Shown here: positions 17,178-25,296 of the stretch, piece after piece
Layout of the letters: every line of letters begins with the position of its first letter
Numbering within the stretch: position 1 is the first letter of the stretch
Assembly: GCA_900552935.1 (NCBI GenBank)
Contig: USBN01000003.1
Span: 9,457 to 73,456, forward strand
Source of the DNA: an uncultured Coriobacteriaceae bacterium
Lineage (GTDB): Bacteria; Actinomycetota; Coriobacteriia; Coriobacteriales; Atopobiaceae
DNA: 64,000 nucleotides
Direction of reading: 5' to 3'
Made by a program: the position numbers and the translations under genes
The notes under the pieces: model-generated
Seen by the model: only the letters and a program-made list of their open reading frames with translations
Databases searched by the model: none
What the model was told of the DNA's origin: nothing

Positions 17178-18362
17178 ATGGCTTCGTATCTTATCAAAGC
17201 TGACAAGTTCTTCCTGCCCGGCGGAGTTGCCCTGGGCGGTTACCTCAAGGTCGTTGACGGCAAGTTTGGCGCGTGGACTCCTGCTGCGTCCGAGGGCGTC
17301 GAGATCCGTGACTTCACGGGCAAGTGGATCGCTCCCGGTATGGTAGACACGCACATCCACGGTTTCTTCGGCCATGCCACTATTGACGTCGATGCCGAGG
17401 GCATGGTCGAGGCGAGCGAGAACCTCGCGAAGTTTGGCACGACGAGCTGGCTGCCCACCACCTTCACCGATGGCGTCGAGCATATCGGCGAGTGCTGCGC
17501 GGCAATCGCCGAGGCCGCAAAGTCTTGCCAAGCTGGCTCTGGCCGTGCCCACATGCAGGGCATCTACCTCGAGGGTCCGTTCTTCACGATGAAGCACGTG
17601 GGAGCTCAGAACCCGGCGTTTCTCGTCGATCCCAGCTATGAGGTCTTCCGTGGCTGGCAGGAGCGCGCCGGTGGCATGATTCGCAAGAGTGCGCTTGCTC
17701 CCGAGAGGAACGGTTCCGTCGACTACATTGCCGCGCTCGATGCCGAGGGCGTCGTGACCTGCATCGGCCACACGGATGCCACCTATGACGAGGCGCTTGC
17801 CGCAGTGAACGCTGGCGCGACCTGCTTCGTCCACACCTACAACGGCCAACGCGGCCTTCACCATCGCGACCCGGGCGTGGTGGGCTGCGCCATGTCGACG
17901 CCTGAGACCTACGCGGAGATCATCTGCGATGGCAAGCACGTGCGCGCTGCCGCGATCGAGTCCCTGCTTCGCGCCAAGGGTTGGCAGCATACGGTGCTTA
18001 TCACGGATTGCCTGGGCTGCGGTGGCCTTCCCGAGGGCAACTATATGAGCGGCGGCATGCCCGTCGTCCTCGCCGATGGCCTGTGTTACCTGCGTAATGA
18101 GGACGGCACGAGGGGCAACATCGCCGGTTCTGTGCTCACGCTCGCCAAGGGCGTGAAGAACATCGTGGATTGGGGCCTTGCGAGCGCTGACGAGGCGATT
18201 CGCATGGCGACGGAGGTCCCGGCTCGCTCCGCGCGCATCGACGACGTTTGCGGCTCGATCAAGCCTGGCCGCGACGCGGATTTCGTGGTCTTTGACCACG
18301 AGCTCAACCTATGCGAGACGTTCCTCGCGGGTGAGTCCGTGGGAGCCCCGATCGAGTATTAG
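17178..18362 (+). CDS. nagA: N-acetylglucosamine-6-phosphate deacetylase
   Basis: Converts GlcNAc-6-P to GlcN-6-P and acetate, the first intracellular step after PTS uptake. The 394-residue amidohydrolase has the metal motif VDTHIHGFFGH near residue 56, the YLEGPFF motif near 133, GHTDATYDEAL near 195, HTYNGQRGLHHRDPG near 220, and ITDCLGCGG near 277. GAGAAGGG lies 8 bases before the ATG. It is divergent from a GntR regulator. No nagB lies in the window, so the deaminase must be elsewhere. Confidence 0.93.
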   Translation: MASYLIKADKFFLPGGVALGGYLKVVDGKFGAWTPAASEGVEIRDFTGKWIAPGMVDTHIHGFFGHATIDVDAEGMVEASENLAKFGTTSWLPTTFTDGVEHIGECCAAIAEAAKSCQAGSGRAHMQGIYLEGPFFTMKHVGAQNPAFLVDPSYEVFRGWQERAGGMIRKSALAPERNGSVDYIAALDAEGVVTCIGHTDATYDEALAAVNAGATCFVHTYNGQRGLHHRDPGVVGCAMSTPETYAEIICDGKHVRAAAIESLLRAKGWQHTVLITDCLGCGGLPEGNYMSGGMPVVLADGLCYLRNEDGTRGNIAGSVLTLAKGVKNIVDWGLASADEAIRMATEVPARSARIDDVCGSIKPGRDADFVVFDHELNLCETFLAGESVGAPIEY

Positions 18363-18414
18363 CGGCGATGCAGTAGCGCGGGTCGTGGCGAGGACGCGGG
18401 CGGCAGATAGAAGA

Positions 18415-18436
18415 CTGTCGGCGGGGTCGCCGGCAG
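18415..18436. terminator. Hairpin after nagA
   Basis: CTGTCGGCG pairs with CGCCGGCAG around a four-base loop. There is no U-tract, so termination is only possible, not clear. Confidence 0.35.
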
Positions 18437-18498
18437 CACCTGTGTCAATATGGCAGAGATAACGCGCGTGTGCCGCTTCTGGAAACAGTGCGTAACGA

Positions 18499-18577
18499 AA
18501 CCTCCTGCGGGGCGCGTTGCGTGCTTTGATGGGACGAACTAATCGCCCGTTAGGCACGTGCTGCCCCGCAGGAGGTT
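18499..18577 (+). promoter_or_regulatory. Long hairpin that masks the ribosome binding site of the EIIA gene
   Basis: A perfect 15-bp inverted repeat, AACCTCCTGCGGGGC (18499-18513) and GCCCCGCAGGAGGTT (18563-18577), encloses a 49-base loop with further partial pairing (GCGTGC with GGCACG). The right arm contains the AGGAGG Shine-Dalgarno sequence at 18570-18575, so folding would block translation. No U-tract follows, which argues against a terminator. Confidence 0.6.
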
Positions 18578-18581
18578 CTTC

Positions 18582-18983
18582 ATGGTTGGATTCGTCCTCA
18601 CTGGTCACGGAGAGTTCGCGCCTGGTCTCGCGAGCGCCCTTGACCTCTTCGCTGGTCCCCAGGAGAACTTTGACGTCGTGCCGTTTGACGTGAGGCACGC
18701 CGGCGAGTATCCGCACCTTATCAGTGCCGCCATCGCCACTATGCGCGAGCATACCGACGGCGTCCTCGTGATGTGCGATCTTATCGGCGGCACGCCGTAC
18801 TACCAGTCGATGACAGCGTCCGCCATGATGCCGGACGTGCGCGTCGTTGCCGGCGCAAATCTCCCGATGGTTATCGAGACGGTCTTCACTCGTAACGCGG
18901 ATACGGCTGCCACGCCAGATTCGCTCGTGACCGTAGCGCTCGACGCCGGAAAGAGCGGCGTGGAGAGTCGCTTGATCTCCTAG
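18582..18983 (+). CDS. PTS mannose-type EIIA component (orphan)
   Basis: Phosphocarrier of the mannose/fructose/sorbose PTS family. The 133-residue protein begins MVGFVLTGHGEFAPGLASAL, where the His of TGHGEF is the expected phosphorylation site. DLIGGTPYYQS near residue 66 is the usual second block. No EIIB, IIC or IID gene is next to it, so it works with components elsewhere or is regulatory. The start is ATG 18582 behind AGGAGG, which lies inside a long hairpin. Its stop overlaps the stop of the convergent aroM gene by 3 bases. Confidence 0.88.
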   Translation: MVGFVLTGHGEFAPGLASALDLFAGPQENFDVVPFDVRHAGEYPHLISAAIATMREHTDGVLVMCDLIGGTPYYQSMTASAMMPDVRVVAGANLPMVIETVFTRNADTAATPDSLVTVALDAGKSGVESRLIS

Positions 18984-19660
18984 CCCAGCAGCTCAGACAC
19001 CACGCTCGCGACGAGCGTGCGGGGAAGCAGTACGTCGAGGCCGCTCGCACGGCGCGCCGCGTCGCGCATGGCGAGGGTGAAGCCCATGCAGTCGAGGCAG
19101 AGGAATGCGTCGTCCGCGCCCTTGAGCGTAGCCGCGGCGCGCGTGACGCCGTCAATGCCCTGATAGGGGCTTGCGGAAACGATATCGACCTCGACGCCGC
19201 TCATGCTCCACCACTCACGCGCCTGCTCGATCTGCGACGGATCAGGCACCATGACGGCGACGCGGCGACCGCCGGCGAGCGCGCGGGCATTCGAGTGCAG
19301 GAGAGGCTGCGGGAAGATGAGGGGAACTGTGTGACGGAGCTCCGGGAAGGAACCGGTGCAGAGCACGATGATAGCGCGGCAGCCGTCCGCCTCGGCTTGA
19401 TCGATCTTTGCCTGAACGAGGGGGACGACCTTGTCTCCCGAGAAGGTGGCCTGGCGACCGTCGCTCATGCGCGAGACGAGGACCTCCTCGCCGGGCTCGG
19501 GCTTAAGCTCGCTCTCGACCTGCTCAAGCGTCATACCGTCAAGCGCGCCGTACTCGACGAGCTCGAGGTTGTTCGCAAGACGCTGGACAAGGTCACAGGT
19601 CATGTCCGTGCGGGGACTCTGGCCCACCGTGATGCCTGCGATACGCGTATGACGTGCCAT
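18980..19660 (-). CDS. aroM: AroM family protein
   Basis: Member of the AroM family, whose biochemical role is not established despite the name. The 226-residue length matches the family. The N-terminus MARHTRIAGITVGQSPRTDM and the internal GCRAIIVLCTGSFPEL block are typical, and the fold resembles the aspartate/glutamate racemase group (inference). The start at 19660 is chosen for GGAGG four bases upstream. It follows a DUF1177 gene in the same direction across a 99-base gap containing a hairpin. That pairing suggests a shared pathway. Confidence 0.82.
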   Translation of the reverse strand: MARHTRIAGITVGQSPRTDMTCDLVQRLANNLELVEYGALDGMTLEQVESELKPEPGEEVLVSRMSDGRQATFSGDKVVPLVQAKIDQAEADGCRAIIVLCTGSFPELRHTVPLIFPQPLLHSNARALAGGRRVAVMVPDPSQIEQAREWWSMSGVEVDIVSASPYQGIDGVTRAAATLKGADDAFLCLDCMGFTLAMRDAARRASGLDVLLPRTLVASVVSELLG

Positions 19661-19713
19661 GATGCCTCCAAGAGAGTGATTGCCGAGACAAATTCGGGCT
19701 CGGCACATGGAAA

Positions 19714-19740
19714 GGCCCGCCGACGCTGTGTCGACGGGCC
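19714..19740 (-). terminator. Hairpin between the DUF1177 gene and aroM
   Basis: GGCCCGTCGAC and GTCGGCGGGCC arms (- strand) with a 5-base loop, followed by TTTCC. It could be a partial terminator or attenuator within the two-gene unit. The stem is almost the same as that at 14863. Confidence 0.55.
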
Positions 19741-19759
19741 AAGTGATGCGTATGCCTGA

Positions 19760-20698
19760 CTACTCGGACTTGCCGGGGGTCTGGAAGCGGCTCATATCGC
19801 CGTAGAGCTTCTGGAGACGGTCGAACTGCTCCTCGTCATAGAACTTGCAGGCGCCGGGGCCAAAGACCTTGGCGACCTCGACGGCGAAGCGGGCGGCCTC
19901 CTCCACGTCGGTGCCATGGGTGGCGCCGGTGGCGCAGCCGGCGACCATCTGCTCGGTCGCGATCGCGACACCGACGACGGGGGCGTCGGTGGAGGTGGTG
20001 GGCTGGAGGATCGAGTTGAGGTGGTAGAGGTCATTGCCGTAGGGCGTGATGTCCTGCTGCGAGAGGGCGAAGACCTGCGGCATCTTGCCGGTGACGCGGG
20101 TCATGACGTCCATGAGGTCATTGGAGACGGACAGGATGTAGCCCATCTTGGTGGTGGGGGAGATGGCGATGCCGTTCACGTTGATGATGCGGTTGCCCTT
20201 GGTGGTGTCGATGGAGATGATGGCGTCCATGCGCTCGTCGACCTCCATGCGGTTCATGGTCGCCATGTCGATCGGGGAGTCCATGAAGGGAACCGGCTCG
20301 TGCGGGAGCGTTGGGGCGTCCGGGCAGACGTGGGTGGCGATGATGACGTCGCCCTCGAGGACGTCGCCGTTCTCGTGCATCTCGGCGAGCTTGAGGGCGG
20401 CGGTGAGGGCGGCGAGGGCGCCGTCACCGTCGGACACGGCACCGATCATCTCGGGACGAGCGCCGAGGCCGCCGAGACGGCCGACGATGCCGAGCGTGGG
20501 GGCGGTGCCACCGCAGGACTTGCCGTTGGAGCCGGGGATGAGGACCTTGATGCAGTCGGTGCCACCGCGGTCGCCGCTGACGCGCTCGACGGTCACCTCG
20601 GTGATGCCGTGGCTGCGGATGAGCGCGGCGCACTCCTCGCCGGAGGCCTGGGGCTTGTCGATGAGGTCATAGATGTCGAGCATCTGACGAAGAAGCAT
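19760..20698 (-). CDS. DUF1177 family protein
   Basis: A 312-residue cytosolic protein of the uncharacterised DUF1177 family. Visible blocks are RVSGDRGGTDCIKVLIPGSNGK near residue 45, GGTAPTLGIVGRLGGLGARPEMIGAVSDGDGALAAL, and THVCPDAPTLPHEPVPFMDSP. I see no membrane segment or known catalytic signature, although the conserved His/Asp/Cys positions suggest an enzyme. The start at 20698 leaves a normal N-terminus MLLRQMLDIYDLI. aroM lies downstream, and together they probably handle a small carboxylate or peptide-like compound (speculation). Confidence 0.78.
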   Translation of the reverse strand: MLLRQMLDIYDLIDKPQASGEECAALIRSHGITEVTVERVSGDRGGTDCIKVLIPGSNGKSCGGTAPTLGIVGRLGGLGARPEMIGAVSDGDGALAALTAALKLAEMHENGDVLEGDVIIATHVCPDAPTLPHEPVPFMDSPIDMATMNRMEVDERMDAIISIDTTKGNRIINVNGIAISPTTKMGYILSVSNDLMDVMTRVTGKMPQVFALSQQDITPYGNDLYHLNSILQPTTSTDAPVVGVAIATEQMVAGCATGATHGTDVEEAARFAVEVAKVFGPGACKFYDEEQFDRLQKLYGDMSRFQTPGKSE

Positions 20699-20843
20699 GG
20701 ATGGTCGCCTTTCCTTAGAGGTTATTCGCAACGCTCCCCATCATACGGCAATGAACGCCTTACGTGTGCAAGCGCTATGCTAGTCGACCGATAAAGGGCA
20801 GGGGCGTTCGCGTCGTGCGGCGTCTTCATCCAAGGGAGGATGC

Positions 20844-22259
20844 ATGGGAACCGAGGAACTCGACTTCTCTACCGTCAACGAGCTCACGAATAACTTCGCG
20901 AGCGTGCGCGCCAACCGCGTGGCGCGCAACTCCGTCACTGCGCTCGGCGTGGTCGAGGCAAGCGTCGACCGCAGGCAGGCGCGTAACTACCAGGACACCT
21001 TTGGCGTGTCGCTCAAGGCCGCCAAGACCGTGACCGGCCAGCGCCACTCGGGTCGCTGCTGGATGTTCTCGACGCTCAACGTCCTGCGCTCCAAGGTCCT
21101 CGCCAATCTCGACATCGATGACTTTGAGTTCTCCCAGAACTACGTGCAGTTCTATGACAAGCTCGAGCGTTGCAACTCCCGCCTCGAGTACGTGATCGAC
21201 ACCGCGGATCAGCCTTGGAATGACCGCGAGGTCACCCAGCTCATGCTCACCCCGGTCGATGACGGTGGCCAGTTCGTCTTCTGCTGCAACATCGTGAAGA
21301 AGTGGGGCGCCATCCCCAAGGCCCTCATGCCGGACACCGCCTGCAACAAGGACACCGCGCAGATGAACGCCCTGCTCACGACCCTCCTTCGCAAGGACGC
21401 CACGATCCTGCGCAAGATGGCTGCGAAGGGTGCCACGCTCGAGGAGCTTCGTGCCAAGAAGCAGGAGATGCTGCCCGAGTTCCACCAGATCCTTTGCTGC
21501 TGCCTGGGCGAGCCGCCCGTGACCTTCGACCTCGCGATTGAGGTGGGCGAGGGTGCCGACGTCGACGCTTCAAAGGTCGAGGAACTCATCTCCGCCAACG
21601 GTGGCGAGCCGCGACGCGTCCTACGTGACGCGGGTATCACCCCGGTCGAGTTTGTCGAGCGTTACGTGAAGCTCGACCTCTCGCAGTACGTCGAGCTCGT
21701 CAACTTCCCGGGTGAGACCCGTCCCTACGAGCATGCCTATGGCATCCGCTATTTCGATCCGGTCATTGGCGGCCAGCGCCTCCGCTTCCTCAACATGCCG
21801 ATGGAGGACCTCGAGAACGCCGCTGTCGAGTCGCTCAAGGCTGGCGTCCCCGCCTTCATGATGTGCGCCGTCAACAAGAACCTCATGCGCAAGGACGAGG
21901 ACTTCTCCGGCGTGCTCGCGCTCGACGGAATGGACCTCGACGGCACCTTTGGCGTCGACCTCTCCCAGACCAAGGCCGAGATGATCGATGACCGCGAGTG
22001 CGGCATGACGCACTGCATGGCCTTCCAGGGCGTTGAGCTGGGCGAGGACGGCAAGCCCGTCGCTTGGCGTGTCGAGAACAGCTGGGGCGACGATTTCGGC
22101 TTTGACGGCTACCTCGTCATGGACGCGGACTGGTTCCGCCTCTACGGCGGCGACGTCGTCGTCGAGCGCCGCTTCCTGCCGCAGCGCATCCTCGACCTCT
22201 GGGACACCCTGCCGCTCGAGGACGTCGCCTATTGGGACAACATGCTCGCGATTGGCTAG
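20844..22259 (+). CDS. pepC: Aminopeptidase C (C1 peptidase, bleomycin hydrolase type)
   Basis: Cytosolic cysteine aminopeptidase that removes N-terminal residues from imported peptides. The 471-residue protein has the catalytic Cys in QRHSGRCWMFS near residue 72, the His in GMTHCMAFQGV near 392, and the Asn in RVENSWGDDFG near 411. Length and order fit PepC exactly. GGGAGGATGC is the ribosome binding site. It is divergent from the DUF1177 gene and ends in a strong terminator. It works naturally with the peptide ABC transporter that follows. Confidence 0.95.
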   Translation: MGTEELDFSTVNELTNNFASVRANRVARNSVTALGVVEASVDRRQARNYQDTFGVSLKAAKTVTGQRHSGRCWMFSTLNVLRSKVLANLDIDDFEFSQNYVQFYDKLERCNSRLEYVIDTADQPWNDREVTQLMLTPVDDGGQFVFCCNIVKKWGAIPKALMPDTACNKDTAQMNALLTTLLRKDATILRKMAAKGATLEELRAKKQEMLPEFHQILCCCLGEPPVTFDLAIEVGEGADVDASKVEELISANGGEPRRVLRDAGITPVEFVERYVKLDLSQYVELVNFPGETRPYEHAYGIRYFDPVIGGQRLRFLNMPMEDLENAAVESLKAGVPAFMMCAVNKNLMRKDEDFSGVLALDGMDLDGTFGVDLSQTKAEMIDDRECGMTHCMAFQGVELGEDGKPVAWRVENSWGDDFGFDGYLVMDADWFRLYGGDVVVERRFLPQRILDLWDTLPLEDVAYWDNMLAIG

Positions 22260-22330
22260 GGCTTCTAGAGCGGAGACCCCCATCGGTGGCGCCGCCTCGA
22301 AGAGTCTTATGCACATATGTGATGAAATGT

Positions 22331-22374
22331 CCGCAGACGGTCAAACAGCGGTTTGCCGTCTGCGGCTTTTTTAT
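22331..22374 (+). terminator. Terminator after pepC
   Basis: CCGCAGACGG pairs with CCGTCTGCGG, extended by AAAC/GTTT past a bulged T, and is followed by CTTTTTT. The next 250 bases up to the SBP gene are AT-richer and presumably hold its promoter, but I cannot pick a convincing -35/-10 pair. Confidence 0.9.
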
Positions 22375-22622
22375 AGCCGGTCACACGAAAATGTACAGTA
22401 ATTAGAGACATCTATCAGGTAAAGTAGGAAGTTGCTGTTTTGTCCAAAAGCAGTCCAGTATTTCGCCTGAGTAAACCATCGCGTATCACTAGCTCAACGT
22501 GATGTAGTTTCAGATATCTTTTATTAAGCGAATTGCATGGCTGGCAAGGTATTTACAGTTTTCCAGGCATATCCGCGTTTTTCAAGAGGGCGCTCGCGTC
22601 CTGACACCAAAAGGGAGGAACC

Positions 22623-24224
22623 ATGTCTGACCTCAAGATCTCTCGTCGTTCGTTCGTCGGTGGCGTGTCCATCTTTGCGGCGGCGATGGCGGGTACCGCA
22701 CTCTCCGGCTGCAGCTCTGATGGTGGCTCGACTTCCACCGGTGCTGGTGCCGATGGCGGCACGCTCGTCATCAGCCTGCCCTCCTCGCCCAAGTACCTCG
22801 ACCCTGTCAAGTACACGGGCGCCTATGAGGCCCAGATCATCTGGTGCGTGTGCGACAACCTCGTTGACTACAACATCGACCTCACCGAGATTGTTCCCCA
22901 GCTCGCCACCGAGTGGAAGGTCTCCGACGACGGCCTCACCTACACCTTCACCATCCGTGATGATGCTAAGTTCCAGGCTGGCCAGTACCAGGAGGGCCGC
23001 GCCGTCGTCGCCGAGGACGTCAAGTACTCCCTCGAGCGCTCCGCGACTGAGTCCTCGATGAACCGCCTTGCCATGCTCGACCACTGCAACGTCGTTGATG
23101 ACCACACGGTCGAGTGCGTGCTGAAGGCCCCTAACGCCTCGTTCCTCACCGCTCTTACGGATGCCGGCAACGTCATCGTCCCGAAGGAAGAGGTCGAGGG
23201 CTGGGGCGATGCCTTCGGCGATCACCTCGTGGGCTCTGGTGCGTTCAAGCTCGACCAGTTCGTGAAGGACCAGCAGAGCGACCTGTCCCGCTCTGATTGC
23301 TACTGGGGCGAGAAGCCGCACCTCGACGGCGTCACCATTAAGGTCGTTACCGACATGACCCAGTCTGCTAACGGCCTGGCCACGGGTGAGATCGACATCG
23401 CCACCTCGCTCACGGGCGAGGCCACCCAGACCATCAAGAACAATGACCAGCTCGTCCTGGACCAGAAGGAGGCGCTCCACGTCGCCTACGTCTACATGAA
23501 CCAGGTCAACGGCCCCACTGCCGACCAGAAGGTCCGCAAGGCCATCCTCATGGCCGTTAACCGTGATGACCTGGTCAAGGGTGTCTACCCCTATGGCGAG
23601 GCTACGACCGCCGTCCTGCCCCTGCCCAAGGGCTCTTGGGGCTATGACGAGTCCGTCGAGGCTGACGTCCCGGCCTATGACCCCGAGGGCGCCAAGAAGC
23701 TCCTCGCCGAGGCTGGCTATCCGGACGGTCTCACCCTCAACATGTACATCTCCAACACCGAGGCTCGCGTGAAGATGGCCACCATCCTCCAGCAGGCCCT
23801 CAAGGAGAACCTGAACATCGATCTCGTCATCAACCCGAGCGACTGGGGCACCTTCAGCGCCGCCGCCTCCGCCGGCAAGGCTGACCTGTACGGCATGAGC
23901 TGGTCCTGGTACCCCGATCCCTTCTTCTTCCTCAACAAGCTGTTCAGCTCCACGGAAGTTGGCGCGCTTGGCAACGGTGCCGGCTTCAGCCACTCCGAGG
24001 TTGACGAGCTGCTCGACAAGGCCCTCGAGGTCACGGATCAGAACGAGCGTGCCAAGTACTACAAGGAGGCCCTGAAGAAGATCGTCTCCTATGACCCGAT
24101 GCTCGTCTATGGCTCCGAGTACGTGAACACCGGCCTTACCAAGAAGGTCGAGGGCTTCCAGAGCCGCGCCGACAACAAGACGGTCATCGTCTCCAACGAG
24201 ATTAACATCTCCAAGACGGCGTAA
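22623..24224 (+). CDS. Peptide ABC transporter substrate-binding lipoprotein (SBP family 5)
   Basis: Surface receptor that captures peptides for the DppBCDF-type transporter encoded directly downstream. The N-terminus combines a twin-arginine motif (KISRRSFVGG, residues 5-14), a hydrophobic stretch and a lipobox LSGC (Cys near residue 36). It should therefore be exported folded through Tat and then lipidated. The mature 498 residues have family-5 features such as GAYEAQIIWCVCDNLVDY, DVKYSLERS and DPFFFLNKLFS. GGGAGG precedes the ATG. A stable hairpin after the stop probably makes this mRNA segment more abundant than the transporter part. Confidence 0.92.
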   Translation: MSDLKISRRSFVGGVSIFAAAMAGTALSGCSSDGGSTSTGAGADGGTLVISLPSSPKYLDPVKYTGAYEAQIIWCVCDNLVDYNIDLTEIVPQLATEWKVSDDGLTYTFTIRDDAKFQAGQYQEGRAVVAEDVKYSLERSATESSMNRLAMLDHCNVVDDHTVECVLKAPNASFLTALTDAGNVIVPKEEVEGWGDAFGDHLVGSGAFKLDQFVKDQQSDLSRSDCYWGEKPHLDGVTIKVVTDMTQSANGLATGEIDIATSLTGEATQTIKNNDQLVLDQKEALHVAYVYMNQVNGPTADQKVRKAILMAVNRDDLVKGVYPYGEATTAVLPLPKGSWGYDESVEADVPAYDPEGAKKLLAEAGYPDGLTLNMYISNTEARVKMATILQQALKENLNIDLVINPSDWGTFSAAASAGKADLYGMSWSWYPDPFFFLNKLFSSTEVGALGNGAGFSHSEVDELLDKALEVTDQNERAKYYKEALKKIVSYDPMLVYGSEYVNTGLTKKVEGFQSRADNKTVIVSNEINISKTA

Positions 24225-24250
24225 TTTGAGTATTTCATTCAGTTAAGAAT

Positions 24251-24283
24251 GATGGGGGCATGGCCCAGAGCCGTGCCCCCATC
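24251..24283 (+). terminator. Hairpin between the SBP gene and permease genes
   Basis: GATGGGGGCATGGC pairs with GCCGTGCCCCCATC around a five-base loop. No U-tract follows. It could be a leaky terminator or an mRNA 3'-end stabiliser, both common after SBP genes. Confidence 0.6.
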
Positions 24284-24339
24284 ACATGGTTACGCGGGCA
24301 CAAGTTCCCGCCAGACTCCGCTCAGGGGGTGTTGCAAAG

Positions 24340-25296
24340 GTGGCAAAGACAATCCTCAAGAGGATTCTCCAGACGATTCCGGTTCTGTTCGTAGTCGTCA
24401 CCATCACCTTCGTCCTCACGCGCATGATTCCGGGCGATCCAGCGGCGCAGATGCTGGGTCCGCAGGCGTCACCCGATGCGATTGCGACGATGAGAGTAAA
24501 GATGGGCCTCGACGAGCCCATGCTTACGCAGTACATCAACTATCTGGTTGGTATCCTGCACGGCGATTTCGGCTATTCGTACTCCTACAGTGGCCCCGTC
24601 ATGCCCATCATTCTGAGCAGGCTTCCCTCCACGCTTTCGATCACCCTTACGGGCCTCGTGCTTGCGCTTCTCGTTGGCGTGCCCATTGGCGTCGTGTCCG
24701 CCGTGAAGCAGAACACCATCTTTGACTACGTCTTCATGGTGCTTGCCCTCGTTGGCGTGTCTATGCCTATTTTCTGGCTGGGCCTCATGCTCGTCCTCAC
24801 CTTCTCGGTGAATCTGGGCTGGCTCCCCGCCATGGGCATGGGTGCGATGTCGAAGGGCGTCTGGGACGTTATTAGCCACATGATCCTGCCGTGCTTCTGC
24901 CTGGCGACGATCCCCGCGGCGACGTTTGCCCGCATCACGCGTTCCAGCATGCTCGAGACGATCAACGGCGAGTACATCAAGGCTCTCCGCGCTCGCGGCA
25001 TCAAGGAGTCCAAGATCATCTGGAAGCACGCGCTCAAGAACGCGCTCCCGCCCATCGTGACCGTCTTGGGCCTTCAGCTTGCCAGCGCCTTCGCCGGCGC
25101 CATCCTAACGGAGACCATCTTCTCCTGGCCTGGCCTTGGCACGCTCATTGTCAATGCCGTCAACGGCCGTGACTACTCGCTCATTCAGGGCGTGGTCCTG
25201 TTCTCCGCCGTCGTTTTCGTCTTCGTTAACCTCGTTGTTGACATCGTCTACATGGTCATCAACCCCAAGGTCAATTATGAGGGGGGTAGCAACTAA
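24340..25296 (+). CDS. dppB: Peptide ABC transporter permease, DppB type
   Basis: Inner-membrane permease subunit with six hydrophobic segments. The start MAKTILKRILQTIPVLFVVVTITFVLTRMIPGDPA is standard for DppB/OppB. The EAA coupling loop reads EYIKALRARGIKESKIIWKHALKNALPP. I take the GTG at 24340. An in-frame ATG at 24286 would begin directly after the hairpin and add 18 residues that do not look like the family. AGGGGG lies upstream at a slightly long distance. The stop overlaps the dppC ATG by one base. Confidence 0.9.
   Translation: MAKTILKRILQTIPVLFVVVTITFVLTRMIPGDPAAQMLGPQASPDAIATMRVKMGLDEPMLTQYINYLVGILHGDFGYSYSYSGPVMPIILSRLPSTLSITLTGLVLALLVGVPIGVVSAVKQNTIFDYVFMVLALVGVSMPIFWLGLMLVLTFSVNLGWLPAMGMGAMSKGVWDVISHMILPCFCLATIPAATFARITRSSMLETINGEYIKALRARGIKESKIIWKHALKNALPPIVTVLGLQLASAFAGAILTETIFSWPGLGTLIVNAVNGRDYSLIQGVVLFSAVVFVFVNLVVDIVYMVINPKVNYEGGSN

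Noticed and set aside
24286..24339. ATG 24286 as the start of dppB
   Set aside because: It would put the start directly after a stable hairpin and add 18 residues unlike the DppB N-terminus. GTG 24340 gives the normal one.
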